Part shown: piece by piece, positions 10,937-21,344 of the stretch | Position numbering within the stretch: the stretch's first letter is position 1 | How the letters are laid out: each line of letters opens with the position of its first letter | Assembly (NCBI GenBank): GCA_009760855.2 | Contig: WPIO01000057.1 | Coordinates: 416,001 to 480,000 of the forward strand | Length of the DNA stretch: 64,000 nt | Origin: Cristatella mucedo | Taxonomy: Eukaryota > Bryozoa > Phylactolaemata > Cristatellidae | Direction of reading: 5' to 3' | Translations under genes and position numbers: made by a program | The notes under the pieces: model-generated | Told to the model about the DNA's origin: nothing | What the model saw: the letters and a program-made list of their open reading frames with translations, nothing else | Databases searched by the model: none

Positions 10937-11296
10937 TTATGCCAGTTTTCGGAGCAGCTAGCATATTTTGTTCACCTCAAATCCAGTCAAGACTAATTTA
11001 TCACACGGGTATAGGCTATCAGCAGCCATTTCCTTGCCGCCGAGTAACATTAAGAACTTTGTCGGAGTTACCGTTTTTGAAACAGTATGATTCCCTCGGG
11101 TGTACACGATTAGCTGTACCAAATATTGACCGACGGCATCCGAAACGTTGGTCCTGGATGTGGGGGAATCGTGTCTTTCGTCTGCTATCGTTCGTGCGAT
11201 GGATTAGTTTACTTATAAACTTGGCGGCTTGTCTAGAGTGGATGGACTGTCTCACATAAATAAATTGCTGGATGTGAATCTGTGACTGACAGGTTC
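10937..11296. repeat. Left block of the segmental duplication (copy 2)
   Basis: It is collinear with 38304-38660 at high identity, and both ends of the match are sharp. Neither strand gives a recognisable protein. It could be the left end of the LOX duplication unit or an unrelated dispersed repeat. Confidence 0.75.
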
Positions 11297-11454
11297 TGTG
11301 CGACATCTTTTGGCTGAGTAAGCAGTTCGTCGTTGCACTAGCAAGAATCCATTAGTAGTATCACTTGCCTGAGGTGGCTCGAGCAGTTTCACCTGTCAAG
11401 ACGACTGGTTTCGAATGATATACGTTTCTATAAATTGTGTAGTCTCAGGGTGAC

Positions 11455-11575
11455 ACCCCGGTTTAGCCGCCGGTTAAGGTGCTCGATTTGACCACCCAGG
11501 TCCTAGTCTGTCTCAGGGCTCTGGGTATATTCGATGCACCCAGAAAGAGATTAAGTTCCGTTATCTACGAATTGA
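11455..11575 (+). mobile_element. SINE-2 copy
   Basis: The head CGGTTTAGCCGCCGGTTAAG resembles the A-box region of the copy at 4065. The tail GCACCCAGAAAGAGATTAAG matches one arm of the LINE-alpha stem-loop. The paralogous copy is at 43020-43145, so the insertion predates the duplication. Confidence 0.6.
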
Positions 11576-11763
11576 TATAATTAGTTTCTACGAATCGTCA
11601 GTCGACCCTCTGCTTCCGCCTCGTGGCTATAAGGACGTATTTTGAAGCCAGCCAATTCCTAAGCAAATAGCGAATCGGCACAGCTTCCGCTTCCGCTCGA
11701 TGACCTAGTAAGCCTCTTGCTATGCGCTATTTATGTGACTAGATGCTACATCTATGTTATATA

Positions 11764-11833
<70 letters not shown>
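11764..11833. repeat. (TA)n microsatellite
   Basis: About 70 bp of TA with one TG interruption. The paralogous tract at 43303-43441 is about twice as long. Confidence 0.95.
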
Positions 11834-11835
<2 letters not shown>

Positions 11836-11989
11836 GACCTATAAAGCTTCTTATAGGAAGCCTCTTACTATTGCTAGTATCAACAACCGTTTGTAACTCC
11901 CTAGAGAGATAATGGCTTCGCAATTGCTTCAGTGCACATTTTTTTCAAGACTACCTTTTTCGAGAAAACCAAGCATTATTCTATGTTTC

Positions 11990-12520
11990 CACAACATTGC
12001 TTAAGCTGGATTTAATTGCAATAGGTTAGCTGCTATTGTTCGACCCACTAGCTCTGCAGCGGACTACTTTCTGCTTGTGCACCGGCCTGTTTTGGACGCT
12101 ATCCACTCTCCTCGCTTCTTGTCGCTCTTAACTTCTCTCCGTGAACTCCGGAGCTGCTTCCACGAAGGCTATTACATTCGGATTGCGCTCGCCCGCTTGC
12201 GTTTGCCTTCGTGCAATATAATACAAGGCAATACAAGACAACCGTTGCCATCAACACTACAACTCTCTTTGCTCTTCGTTACGCCGTCATCGCCCGCTTA
12301 CAGAGCGACAACGCTCGTAAGCAGGAGCAAGCAGGAGCAAAAGCACTCGCCGAAACTTCCTGCCGATTTAGCTTGAGCACTTTAGTAGAAATCAAAGACC
12401 GAGGTTTGAAGGCCAGCGCTGAATGCCGAACGAAAAGTTGTCTCGATAGCTCAACCGGTAGAGCACTAGCTCTCTAACACAGGCTGCAAGATCGTTCCCT
12501 CTAAATGCGGAATTCTTTAC
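11990..12520 (+). repeat. Duplicated block containing a tRNA-like sequence
   Basis: It matches 43765-44295 closely. It includes a 99-codon open stretch with no family motif, the direct repeat GCAGGAGCAAGCAGGAGCAA at 12321-12340, and a tRNA-like head at 12437. Open frames differ between the copies by indels, so coding is unlikely. Confidence 0.7.
12437..12509 (+). tRNA. tRNA-like sequence (pseudo-tRNA or SINE head)
   Basis: TAGCTCAACCGGTAGAGC at 12447-12464 is a good D-arm/A-box. The presumed T-arm, AGATCGTTCCCTC, only roughly matches a B-box and does not pair cleanly. I read it as a decayed tRNA or a SINE head, not a working tRNA. The copy at 44211-44283 is essentially the same. Confidence 0.4.
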
Positions 12521-12727
12521 TAGGCGTTCAGTCACACTACAGACGGCCTCAGGCCGTTCTATATTTTGAAATTACTCAACAAAGGAAGTCAATCATGCAC
12601 AACACTTATGCTGTCAGCTGCCGTTATTCCGTCTTTGACCATCTTGCATTACTGTGTCTTACCAGCCAGAGAGAGCTGATGGCATCACTCTCACTCTCAC
12701 TTATTGACTTCTTCGCTTTCTCACCGT

Positions 12728-13246
12728 AATGTAATGTAATGTATCTCCGTCGGTAACTCCACAAAGTCATAAAGACCAGGTGGGTGTTACGCAGGAGAGT
12801 TTTGTATAGCGAACTCACAGCCTAAGCAGCTTTCGGTACGCATTCGGTAGCCAACAGACTTCGTCTCACGCAACAAAGAGAAAGTGGGAAGCATAGCAGA
12901 GTCAGGAGAGCTGTTGAGGTAGTGAGTAGCATAGAAGTGGCAGTTCAGGACCGCTGAAAAAAGATGTGCCATAGTCCGCAGTCGGAGAGTAGATGTCGTT
13001 GCGTAAGAATTGTGGAAGCGAGTTCCAGTCAAGGACCTGCAGAGCTAAAGCTTCTGTCGCCAACTGTCTTTAAGCGGAGGAATGGGAAAGCTAATTTATT
13101 ATCCACACGGGACCTGAGGGCGCGAACAGGCTGAAACTGATGCAGCAGTTCAGCTAGGTACGAAGGAGCCAAGCCGTGGCGGGCCTTGTGGGTCAGAGTA
13201 AGAACTTTGCTCTGTATCCTTTGCTCCACCGGCAACCATCCTACCG
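12728..13246 (-). mobile_element. LINE-beta 5'-truncated insertion, unique to copy 2
   Basis: The tail of TGTAA units at 12728-12745 is followed on the - strand by the LINE-beta 3' UTR and RT C-terminus, with small frame breaks. The paralogous site near 44508 has no insertion: it reads TCTCACCG then TCATGC. CCGT recurs at the right end and may be part of a target-site duplication. Confidence 0.85.
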
Positions 13247-13399
13247 TCTGTATGCTTCGCTCTCTTTCCTCTTTAGTGCCCTCATTGCCTGTTCCCGTCT
13301 AGCATAACTTTCTCGCGCTCTCCTGTCTTTCTCATTCGCCGGTTTCAAAGTGGCCTTTCGCTATACGATGGCATCAGCTTGGAAGTCAAGTCGGCTCCT

Positions 13400-14015
13400 T
13401 TTAGCTACGTAGCGTGGCGAAATTCGAGCCTGCTAGCGAGAAACACCACATCGATATGACATCCCGTCTCGAATTATGTGACTCATCGTTTGCAGTGCTA
13501 CTGGTTTTCTTCAGCCTCCAGGCTTTTCTGCCGGGAGCAACTTCGCATTTTCCACACTATACCGCTTCTCGCCGACCTGTGTCGACTCACGTTCAAGCAG
13601 CATATTGACTTCATGATTTTGTCACTCACCGTTTGGTCCGTTGGGCCGTCTCTTTCTCCAGCGTAACTATCAGAACTAACCTAGCGTAACTAGGCTAGGC
13701 ATCTAAAATCAGCCACTATTCTGACTTAAGTCGTTCAGGTGAGCCTTGAACGAACATCAAATCCTTTGGAGACTATGCCTTTAATTTGCATGCTCCTAAA
13801 GCCTGGAGTTCACTTCCGCCTAATTCCACCAGACCACTTCGTGGAATCAGCTGACTTGACGACATTTAAAAAAGAAGCTACAAATGCACATGTTTATCAC
13901 AGCATTTAGTGGGTCCTTGCAGTTCGTCGTTAGTATTCTTATGCGTGCTGGCGCTGTGCTCGCTGCCACTAACCCTATTTACATGTCACTCTACATTCAC
14001 TCTGGGGCAGCTCTC
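13400..14015 (+). mobile_element. Old LINE-alpha-related fragment
   Basis: Degenerate matches to the RT C-terminus (CTTCTCGCCGACCTGTGTCG at about 13565, TTTGTCACTCACCGTTTGGT at about 13618) and to the following segment up to the ORF end near 13920 and the first 3' UTR bases. It is shared with 44690-45265, so it predates the duplication. Confidence 0.65.
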
Positions 14016-14690
14016 CCAAAACTCCTGGATGTCTTTAGTTCTGTTTCTCACGCACCTGTTTCAGCACCCTAAGTTGCTTTGCATTCCTTACGCGTAGCCC
14101 GTATGCGTTCCCTATGTATTCGCCAATCGTCGCTTTCAGTCACCTATTTTTGTCTGTGGTCTCTCTTTTTCCACCTCTTTCTCTGAATCTCTTTCCCTCA
14201 CTATAGCCAATTGTTATCGGAGTGACAAAGGCTAAGCAGGCCATTGATTCATGACAATCAGCCGGCCTAGCATTGCAGTGCACCCACTACCAACTGGTTC
14301 CATGCAGTCAGTTAGAAATATTGGGCAAGGAGGTATAACACTGTCCTTTTCTCCCTTTTACTAATGCTGAATACCCTCTCTTGCTCTCATGCACTTAAAC
14401 CTTTCTCCCAATTCCACAACTCCACGTGCTTCTTTGACTTGCTCACATACTTTCAGGCTTGTTCCTATTAATTTGAACTGCATTGAATTGCGTCTGTAGT
14501 ACACACACTCTCTCTCACTCTCTTTCTCTCATTATCCCTTTTGTTCTCTTTATTTACACCGCCCTCTGTCTTAAGCATCTCCTTCATTCGCAGCCACTCG
14601 GGTGCATCAGGCACTCTTCGCCCCGTTTCTCTCCTAATTTCCTAGTAACTCACTCTCTCTGTGTCTCGTACTGGGTCTTAAGCACCTGAG
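14016..14690. other. Non-coding, pyrimidine-rich spacer
   Basis: It is collinear with 45266-46160 in copy 3 apart from one LINE insertion there. No gene is recognised. Confidence 0.5.
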
Positions 14691-14692
14691 CT

Positions 14693-14804
<112 letters not shown>

Positions 14805-15554
14805 CGGCGCTCGCGTGGTTATCGCAATGTTTGTGCTAGAAAAAAGCTCAAATTCAAGGTACGTAATCTTCTGGCATAGTGGTGCATTAAAATGAGGCAG
14901 ATTATAACAAGTCTCAGTGGTTGCATGGGCTTCGTATTCCTTTCCTACTGAACCCAAAAGAACGTAATTTTAGCGACAGCTCGAGGTGCTCGAGCTAGCA
15001 GACCTCAATGGTGGGCTCAGTCCAATCTGTGACGGACGATCGATAATTCAGCTGCAACCGTAAGAACGAAGCGAAGCTTCCGTGGCTGCATATAACAGCG
15101 TCTTTAATAAGGCATCCCTTAACATTTATCTTTTCAAACAGAGGTGCAGGTAGTTTTATACTTAATCCGGCTTGTTAAATTAAACCTGGGTGCATACCGC
15201 GCGGCGAAGTACAGCTATACTTGTCTAGTGCTGACTAAATGTGAAGCGGAAGTGAGAGAAAGTTGAGAATAGCAGCTAGAAGCAAGGAAACTATTAAAGC
15301 ACGTCGCGTCAGTGTGCGAAAGTGGATCACCTCCGTTTGTCCGGCCTGACTCAGTGAACGGCAAGACGAGGGCTTCAACGGAAACTGCCGTTCGACCAGC
15401 GCTTGAAGTCTCTACTGAATTCAGTCAGCGATCCAAGCACACGCTTACCTAGTGGCAATTATTTTTGTGTACGATAGGCTCGAGATAATGGTCACTTAGC
15501 AGCACCTTAAATTATACGTTGAAAATGATGAGCTGTGAGAAGTATTTTAGCGGA

Positions 15555-16780
15555 GATTCAAGCAACACCATTCCACTGAAACCTCGCTCCACCCTGTGCA
15601 TTAACTACTTTCTAACCAGCGATTATGACTACATTATTACTGCCCTCGCCCTGTTTTATGTATCAGCTGCGTTCGCCTCTTGCGTCGGCGTCGAGAAGTT
15701 TGACGCTGCCGATCGTGTTCAATGCGAGCTGCTGTGTGGTGCTCATGTCTTATTTAGCAGACCAGTCACCCATGGAGTTTCACGGGAGCTTTTTCTCGAT
15801 CCATTGCTGTTCTCCATTTTTAACGAGCCACTGGGATACGCGATTTAGACCCGTAGGATAGGGTATTGTGTCTATGCTGGCAATACCCGTATTGAAACGG
15901 AATGACGTATTTGTCCTTTAAATCCTCGGTACCCGCTGCAGCGACTTATAAACTGGATTTTTGCCTTGCAGTTATTTGATTGAATGAGTCGGATACTTTT
16001 CGTAAACTCAAAGGCTGTAGAAATCAAAGTCCAACTCAAAGAACACCCCCAACTTCCTGCAGGACTAGGAGACTTCGGTCGTCTAATTGGTGATGCTGTA
16101 ATGCGACCGTCGCCGTATGATCTGAATTGAGGAATCCTGTTTGATAGATGCTCAAAAGCATAAAGCGTCATTAAAAAATTGCTTCCACAGCCATTATGTT
16201 TGATACTTGTCTGAGATAAGACATTATCTATCAAGTGGCTTGCTACAAATTTAGTGAGTTCCTTGGTTGAATCTAGGCAGAAATACTGTAATTCTTTTTT
16301 GGCTGGGAAACCGATAAAAACCGTTTAGCTACTGTAGCTCTTGGTGAATGTGGCTGCAAGGCTAATCAACCAATTCAGGAGCTTTAGCCACGCGTCTCCT
16401 GTGCTAAAAGGAGCTGCAGTGGTTTCCGGTCGAACGACGGATACAGCAGCAATTTCTTACTCTGATCGACAAGACCAACAGTGGCTTGGTGTCTTCTTAC
16501 CTAGTTTAACTAACGCACGAGCACTAGCCTCCTTGTGCCCTCACATTGCCCTCAGATGCACTCAGATAAGAGCACTAGATTTGCTATTCTATTGCCTCCT
16601 CGCGTCCTCAGGTCCTCTACCGGCACTGCATTAGTTTTGCTATGCTTGAAGGTCGTTGGTGATGCTTTTGCTCTGAAGGTTCTAGACTGTAAAACTAGCT
16701 ACTACAATTCTCACGATTTGACACTCATTCCGTGCTGCCGATTGCGGCTTAGTCTTTCTCGCCGATATGAGCTGCTACTT
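15555..16780 (+). mobile_element. Old LINE-beta-like RT copy
   Basis: Recognisable remnants on the + strand are an HSTET-like start (about 15567), ITALALFYVSAAF (15634-15672), HGVSRELFLDPLLFSIF near 15770-15820 for the GVPQGS region, a decayed catalytic box (YAGNT) near 15873, IGDAVMRPSP near 16090, and an NVAARL remnant near 16345. Many stops. Only its first 120 bp survive in copy 3 (about 48143-48260). Confidence 0.7.
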
Positions 16781-17039
16781 TCATTTGACTCACTTCCTTG
16801 ACTGCTCTGCTGACTAAGCTACGCTTCTCATTGTATTTTAATTCAAGTCCTGCAAGTAGACAATCTTTTACTGCCAGCTTCAAGCAGTGCGATAGCCGAG
16901 AAATTAACATCTCTGCCATGAGATGTACTCTATAGCAAAGACTGGGAGAATTATTATCAGTCAGTGTCACGATTCTACCTGCTTGACCACTGTCCAGGGC
17001 TTCGGTGGTTGGCGATACCGAGTAAGAGAGAGATTGAGA

Positions 17040-17165
17040 GAGAATGATAAAGAGAGAGAGAGAGAGACGAGAAAGACAGAGAGAGACAGAGAGACAGAGA
17101 GACATAGAGACAGAGCGGAAAGAGAGACAGAGAGACAGAGCGGAAAGAGAGAGACTAGACGAGAC
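17040..17165. repeat. (GA)n-rich tract
   Basis: Imperfect GAGAGACAGA repeats. A shorter relative lies at 48370-48460. Confidence 0.85.
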
Positions 17166-18133
17166 AAGAGAAAAGAAGCTCTTAGTCGTAGTAGGCCGAC
17201 CTTAAAGTGTTGGCTCTCTGTTGCTGCCGCATCTGCATTGAGGCTCGATGCATAGCGGTGCTCAATGTTCGATCCTGCCACGGTCGCCTTGAGCTCAGAA
17301 AAGCAGTCACATTGTATTCACACTTATTCGGCTCTGCTGTGCGAGATTGGCCAGGCTTCTATACTAGGACGCAGACAAGCAAGATGTTGTCTCGTTTTCC
17401 GTCGGGTCGGCGCGGAGCGTTTCAATTGCTTAGCTGCACCAAACCGCCACCAGCAGACCATTGTTTGTTATCTTAGCCCATTCACTGAAATACTAGAACG
17501 CCCGCCCTCTTCAGGCTCGACGCTGACAAATTGATTGAACACTGGTGGCAGCACTGGACTTGCACTCAAAGACCTGACGCCCCGCTTGGGCGTCGGCTGG
17601 TAGTTAACTAACTGCATTGCTGGCTAGCAGCATGTTTTGCTGATCGGTTCCATTCTGTCAGCACTCGGCTCTCCGCCCCCACGCCACTTATTTTTTGCCC
17701 TAAATCTCCATATCATAGCTGGTCTCGCAAAAGCATCGCATTCACTGATAATCAGTGGCTGACCCGGAATTTTTATATAGCTGCTAAACCTGCAAAATCT
17801 ATATGTGGGAGCGAGATCTCCCAAGAGTTTCATGTGGGCGGGGCTAGAGAGGCCATTATTACAAAAATTGCAGTGAAAAATCATAGTGTGTTTCTTCATC
17901 CCGAACCCGGTGGTTGTTCATCGGGTAAAACTAGGACGTGATTTCGTATCGGGGAGAGATGGAGCGTATACATAGGGGCGGTCCAGGTCACTACAATGCT
18001 GTAGTGGGTAGGGGCCAAGTACTCTCTCGCCCCTGGCTCGGTCGCTAGTTATAGTGGCGTTGTTCCTATCAGAGAATTGATGAGAATAAAGATTTGGCAC
18101 CCGCTAAGCCTTTGAAGATAGGGGCTAATATTA
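17166..18133. other. Unassigned sequence, mostly missing from copy 3
   Basis: About 1.08 kb (17330-18405) has no counterpart in copy 3, where a LINE-alpha fragment (48620-48985) occupies the interval. I recognise no gene. Confidence 0.5.
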
Positions 18134-18240
18134 TTATAAATCAATTGTACAGCGTCTTACGAGAGCTTAACCTCTATTCAGGCGCTTCACATAAGCGCCA
18201 GGGTTCGAGCCAACCATCTCTCTCTTCAAATACATTAACT
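18134..18240 (-). mobile_element. SINE-2 fragment, reverse orientation
   Basis: On the - strand, a B-box-like GGCTCGAACCCTGG is followed by AAGCGCCTGAATAGAGG ... AGACGCTGTACAA. This is the LINE-alpha stem-loop pattern, and an ATAATA end follows. Confidence 0.65.
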
Positions 18241-19569
18241 TAAACCTTTGTCGAGGCGAGAACCTTTACTTTGACCTTTTCCGAGGCGATAACCTTATCA
18301 CACGTTAAACCTGCACTGCCCAAGGATCCTTTTTAGGTCTACTGCTGTAACCAATGTACAGTCTGCCTCTTGTTGATGTAATCGACAAGTTCTATCAATG
18401 CCCGTACTTAAATAAAGATAACGAATTTGTACTTTTGCATGATCCTTCCCTGCCTTCTACCTGTCAAGCTCTCTCAGTTCCTTGCAGTGACTACAGTTGA
18501 CATCTACGCTTTGACTGCGGACGATTTTTTGGTAACGGAATGACGAAAATTCAGCCTACGCTAGCTGCATACACAGCAGGATATCTATTCCTAGTCTTTT
18601 AGCTGGCCTTTAGGTCTCTCAGTTCTCGCTTCCTTCCCGCCTTTCAGCTGAATCTGCTGTCGCATCAGGCTACTCATCTCATAACCCTCCCGTCTGACTT
18701 TGCTAATTAATTGTGCCCCTATGTAACTTCTAATCTTTTGCAGAGCCTGTCTTCAACCGCTTCGGCAATCAAAGCTTGGAACTTCCTGTCGATTGCCCTC
18801 CCTTCCTCTCCCGATTTGACATGACTTCCACAAAATCTGAAAACGCCCTAACGTTTAATTCAACCGAATTGATTGCCTTTTTTTGCTTCTGCATTAGGAA
18901 CTAGTGAGCTTGAATTTTTTCCTGAGTGCTTTCAGGGATCGTTTGAATACGGAGCTTATCGGAGGTCCTGGCGTCGGGCCCTAAGTACTCCATTATATGC
19001 TCTCTTTTATGCTGGCCTCAGTATCGTACTGGGGTGTTTTGCATGTTTGCCTGGGCAGGATACGGTGCTTTTCATTGACTCTTGATTATTTCTTGTCCCC
19101 TCGGGAGGGTTAAAGTGGCTGAATAAACATTCACTTCTTATTCTGTTGCTATAACTATCTCTTTAGTTGTATAAAGATATATTCACATAGAATCAAATTG
19201 AATAAGCTACCAAAAGTATAAATGGCTGAAATGCAAACTTGTGATTAGGAGTTCCCATGGGAAAGTCGAAGCTCTTAGCACGCCATAACCCGAAACGCTT
19301 TTAATCCGTAGCCACGCCCCTCTAGGCCAGAGCTGAGCTAGCTCAACCAATTGGGAACAGCTTGAACTTGGATCACGTGCTCTGGAGCTTCCTAGATAAA
19401 GGTGTGATCCAGGTTAACCGCAACAGACTGCTGGCAGCTATTCAGGTAAGTTGTGTCTCGGGTTTTAATGCTTAAAGAGCACCTGCCAGGTTCTTGGCTG
19501 CAACGTTTGACTTGGGCTGGCTCAGTAGCTGTATTCATGGTTACTAAACCACCTTACGAGCTTGCGATA
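18241..19569. other. Non-coding spacer shared with copy 3
   Basis: From about 18405 on it is collinear with 48985-50160. A 60-70 codon open stretch around 18873-19085 has a counterpart at 49449 but diverges by indels at its end, so I do not call it a gene. Confidence 0.5.
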
Positions 19570-19882
<313 letters not shown>

Positions 19883-20280
19883 GTTACAGGCCGAGATACG
19901 TTGCATTCCATTACATTCATAGCTGAAAGGCTAAGTGGATGTTGATGCACTAAGTACGTCTAAATTTGCGTCGGTATTGAAGCATCCAATAGGGTATCTG
20001 ATCACGCTAGTAGACTTCGCTTTTTCGAGAATTTGACTCTTCGGTGACTAAATCGGCCTGATCCACTTCTTGCAGTCTGGCTCTGAAGATCGTTGCAAAC
20101 GCTGTGTAATTTTCCTATGGTCCCGACCCCAGCTAGTCGGTCCATCTGAAACCTCATACCAGTAGCAGGATGAAAGGTTAGGGGACGGTTTTACAAGTAA
20201 AAGAGCAATGACGGTGCACGCAACGAAGAGGAACGATGTCGCCCCCCCCCCCGCCCGATGGCGAGTGGTGGCGATAAAAA

Positions 20281-20360
20281 TAATTATAATAACAATGCAC
20301 ATGATAAAGCTCCCTCAGAGAACTCAATCTCTTTCGAGGCGCTTTACATTTGCTGCCGCG
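20281..20360 (-). mobile_element. LINE-alpha 3' end, very short insertion
   Basis: About 80 bp on the - strand: AATAAT tail, stem-loop and the GCAAATGTAAAGCGCCT region, cut right after it. It lies in a stretch missing from copy 3. Confidence 0.75.
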
Positions 20361-20540
20361 ATAGCGACAGCTGCTAAATTGTATTATATGTGGACAATGC
20401 AAGCGAGCGAGCCTATTACATGCTGACGTCGAAGCCATCGTATTGGCTGCTCCAGAGCGACTGGAGAGAAAAAGAGGAAGAGCGAGAAAAAAGAAAAAAG
20501 TGTGCGAGAGGATAAATAAAGGCAGAGATTAGGTTCTTTT

Positions 20541-20722
20541 GGTGAGCCGTCGTGGCACACTAGGTAAGGCGGTTGCTTTCACGACCTCCGTACAGAGGTC
20601 GTGGGTTCGATTCCTGCCGGTGAGCGATCCTTTATCTCACTGCAAGAGGTGGTGATAGGCGTAAAGGCTCTACTGTCGCTATACAAAAAGAGGCAGCTTA
20701 ATCAGCTAGGATCAATTTATTA
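20541..20722 (+). mobile_element. SINE-1 copy, unique to copy 2
   Basis: The head has an A-box (CGTGGCACACTAGGTAAGG) and a perfect B-box, GGTTCGATTCC, near 20605. The tail CACTGCAAGAGG ... GTCGCTATACAAA ends in an AT-rich run. The corresponding site in copy 3 (about 50460) lacks it, so it was inserted after the duplication. Confidence 0.85.
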
Positions 20723-20739
20723 TCTATTATGTTCCCGCT

Positions 20740-21155
20740 GGGCTAGCGATGTCATACGATCAAGCTGACCCATCGCAGTATAGGGCTCAGTAAGCCGATA
20801 CTACCCGACGGCAGCGCCTCATTAGGTGGCAGGTATGCAAGGAGCCCGTCGGCCGAGTAGAGTGGCAGGAGGCTGGAGGACCCACACAGTGGTATAGCCA
20901 CGCCCTCACTAGCTCCGGCCAATCAATCCGTGTCCAATCATTAGCAGCCAGCCACTCGGCCACCTGGCATTTTGGAGAGAAATGTGAGAGTAAATCTAGC
21001 TTAGCAGCTATGAAGAGATAAATATGCCACTTGGAGCAATAACAGCATTTACTAGGCTCCCAACGCCTGTGGTGCTCCCGAAGCCCGGAACTCACTACCG
21101 ACGAACGTCACAACGTCCCCTGACATGATGTCATTTAAAAAGAAGCTTTTTTGCC
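20740..21155 (+). other. Upstream flank of LOX-2 with a truncated LINE 3' remnant
   Basis: It is collinear with 50690-51057. The last 90 bp (21065-21155) encode a LINE C-terminal remnant: NSLPTNV-like, then MSFKKK-like. In copy 3 this element continues to its tail at 51275; here it breaks off at AAGAAGCTT. Confidence 0.65.
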
Positions 21156-21262
21156 CTCCACTAGTGAATGCCATATAGTACATCCAGCCCAAGGAACCGA
21201 CGCCTGTGAATATGAGCGCAGTAAGGGATACACTATGGTCTTTCTCTACTCTTGTGTTTCAG

Positions 21263-21309
21263 GGATACTTTGAAATCCGTTTCGTCAAGCTACCTCAGGC
21301 TAAAACAAG
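21263..21309 (+). other. Probable 5' UTR part of LOX-2 exon 1
   Basis: The acceptor-like CTCTTGTGTTTCAG ends at 21262, so the first coding exon may be spliced to an upstream non-coding exon that I cannot locate. An in-frame TAA at 21301-21303 closes the frame just before the ATG. Confidence 0.4.
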
Positions 21310-21344
21310 ATGGCCGAAGAGCTTAAAAGAGCCATCGAGTTGAA
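21310..21344 (+). CDS. LOX-2 exon 1 (start codon)
   Basis: ATG in good context (AAG before, G after) with an in-frame TAA nine bases upstream. It encodes MAEELKRAIEL plus two bases, then the donor GTAAGT. The only difference from LOX-3 within the coding part (ATC/ATT) is synonymous. Phase 2 fits the next exon exactly, giving Lys12. Confidence 0.75.

Noticed and set aside
12077-12477. 99-codon and 88-codon ORFs, with a 136-codon version at 43841-44251
   Set aside because: The paralogous copies differ by indels that break the frame; no splice or protein signal.
18873-19085. 70-codon ORF with a paralogue at 49449
   Set aside because: The copies diverge by frameshift after about 50 codons and no domain is visible.
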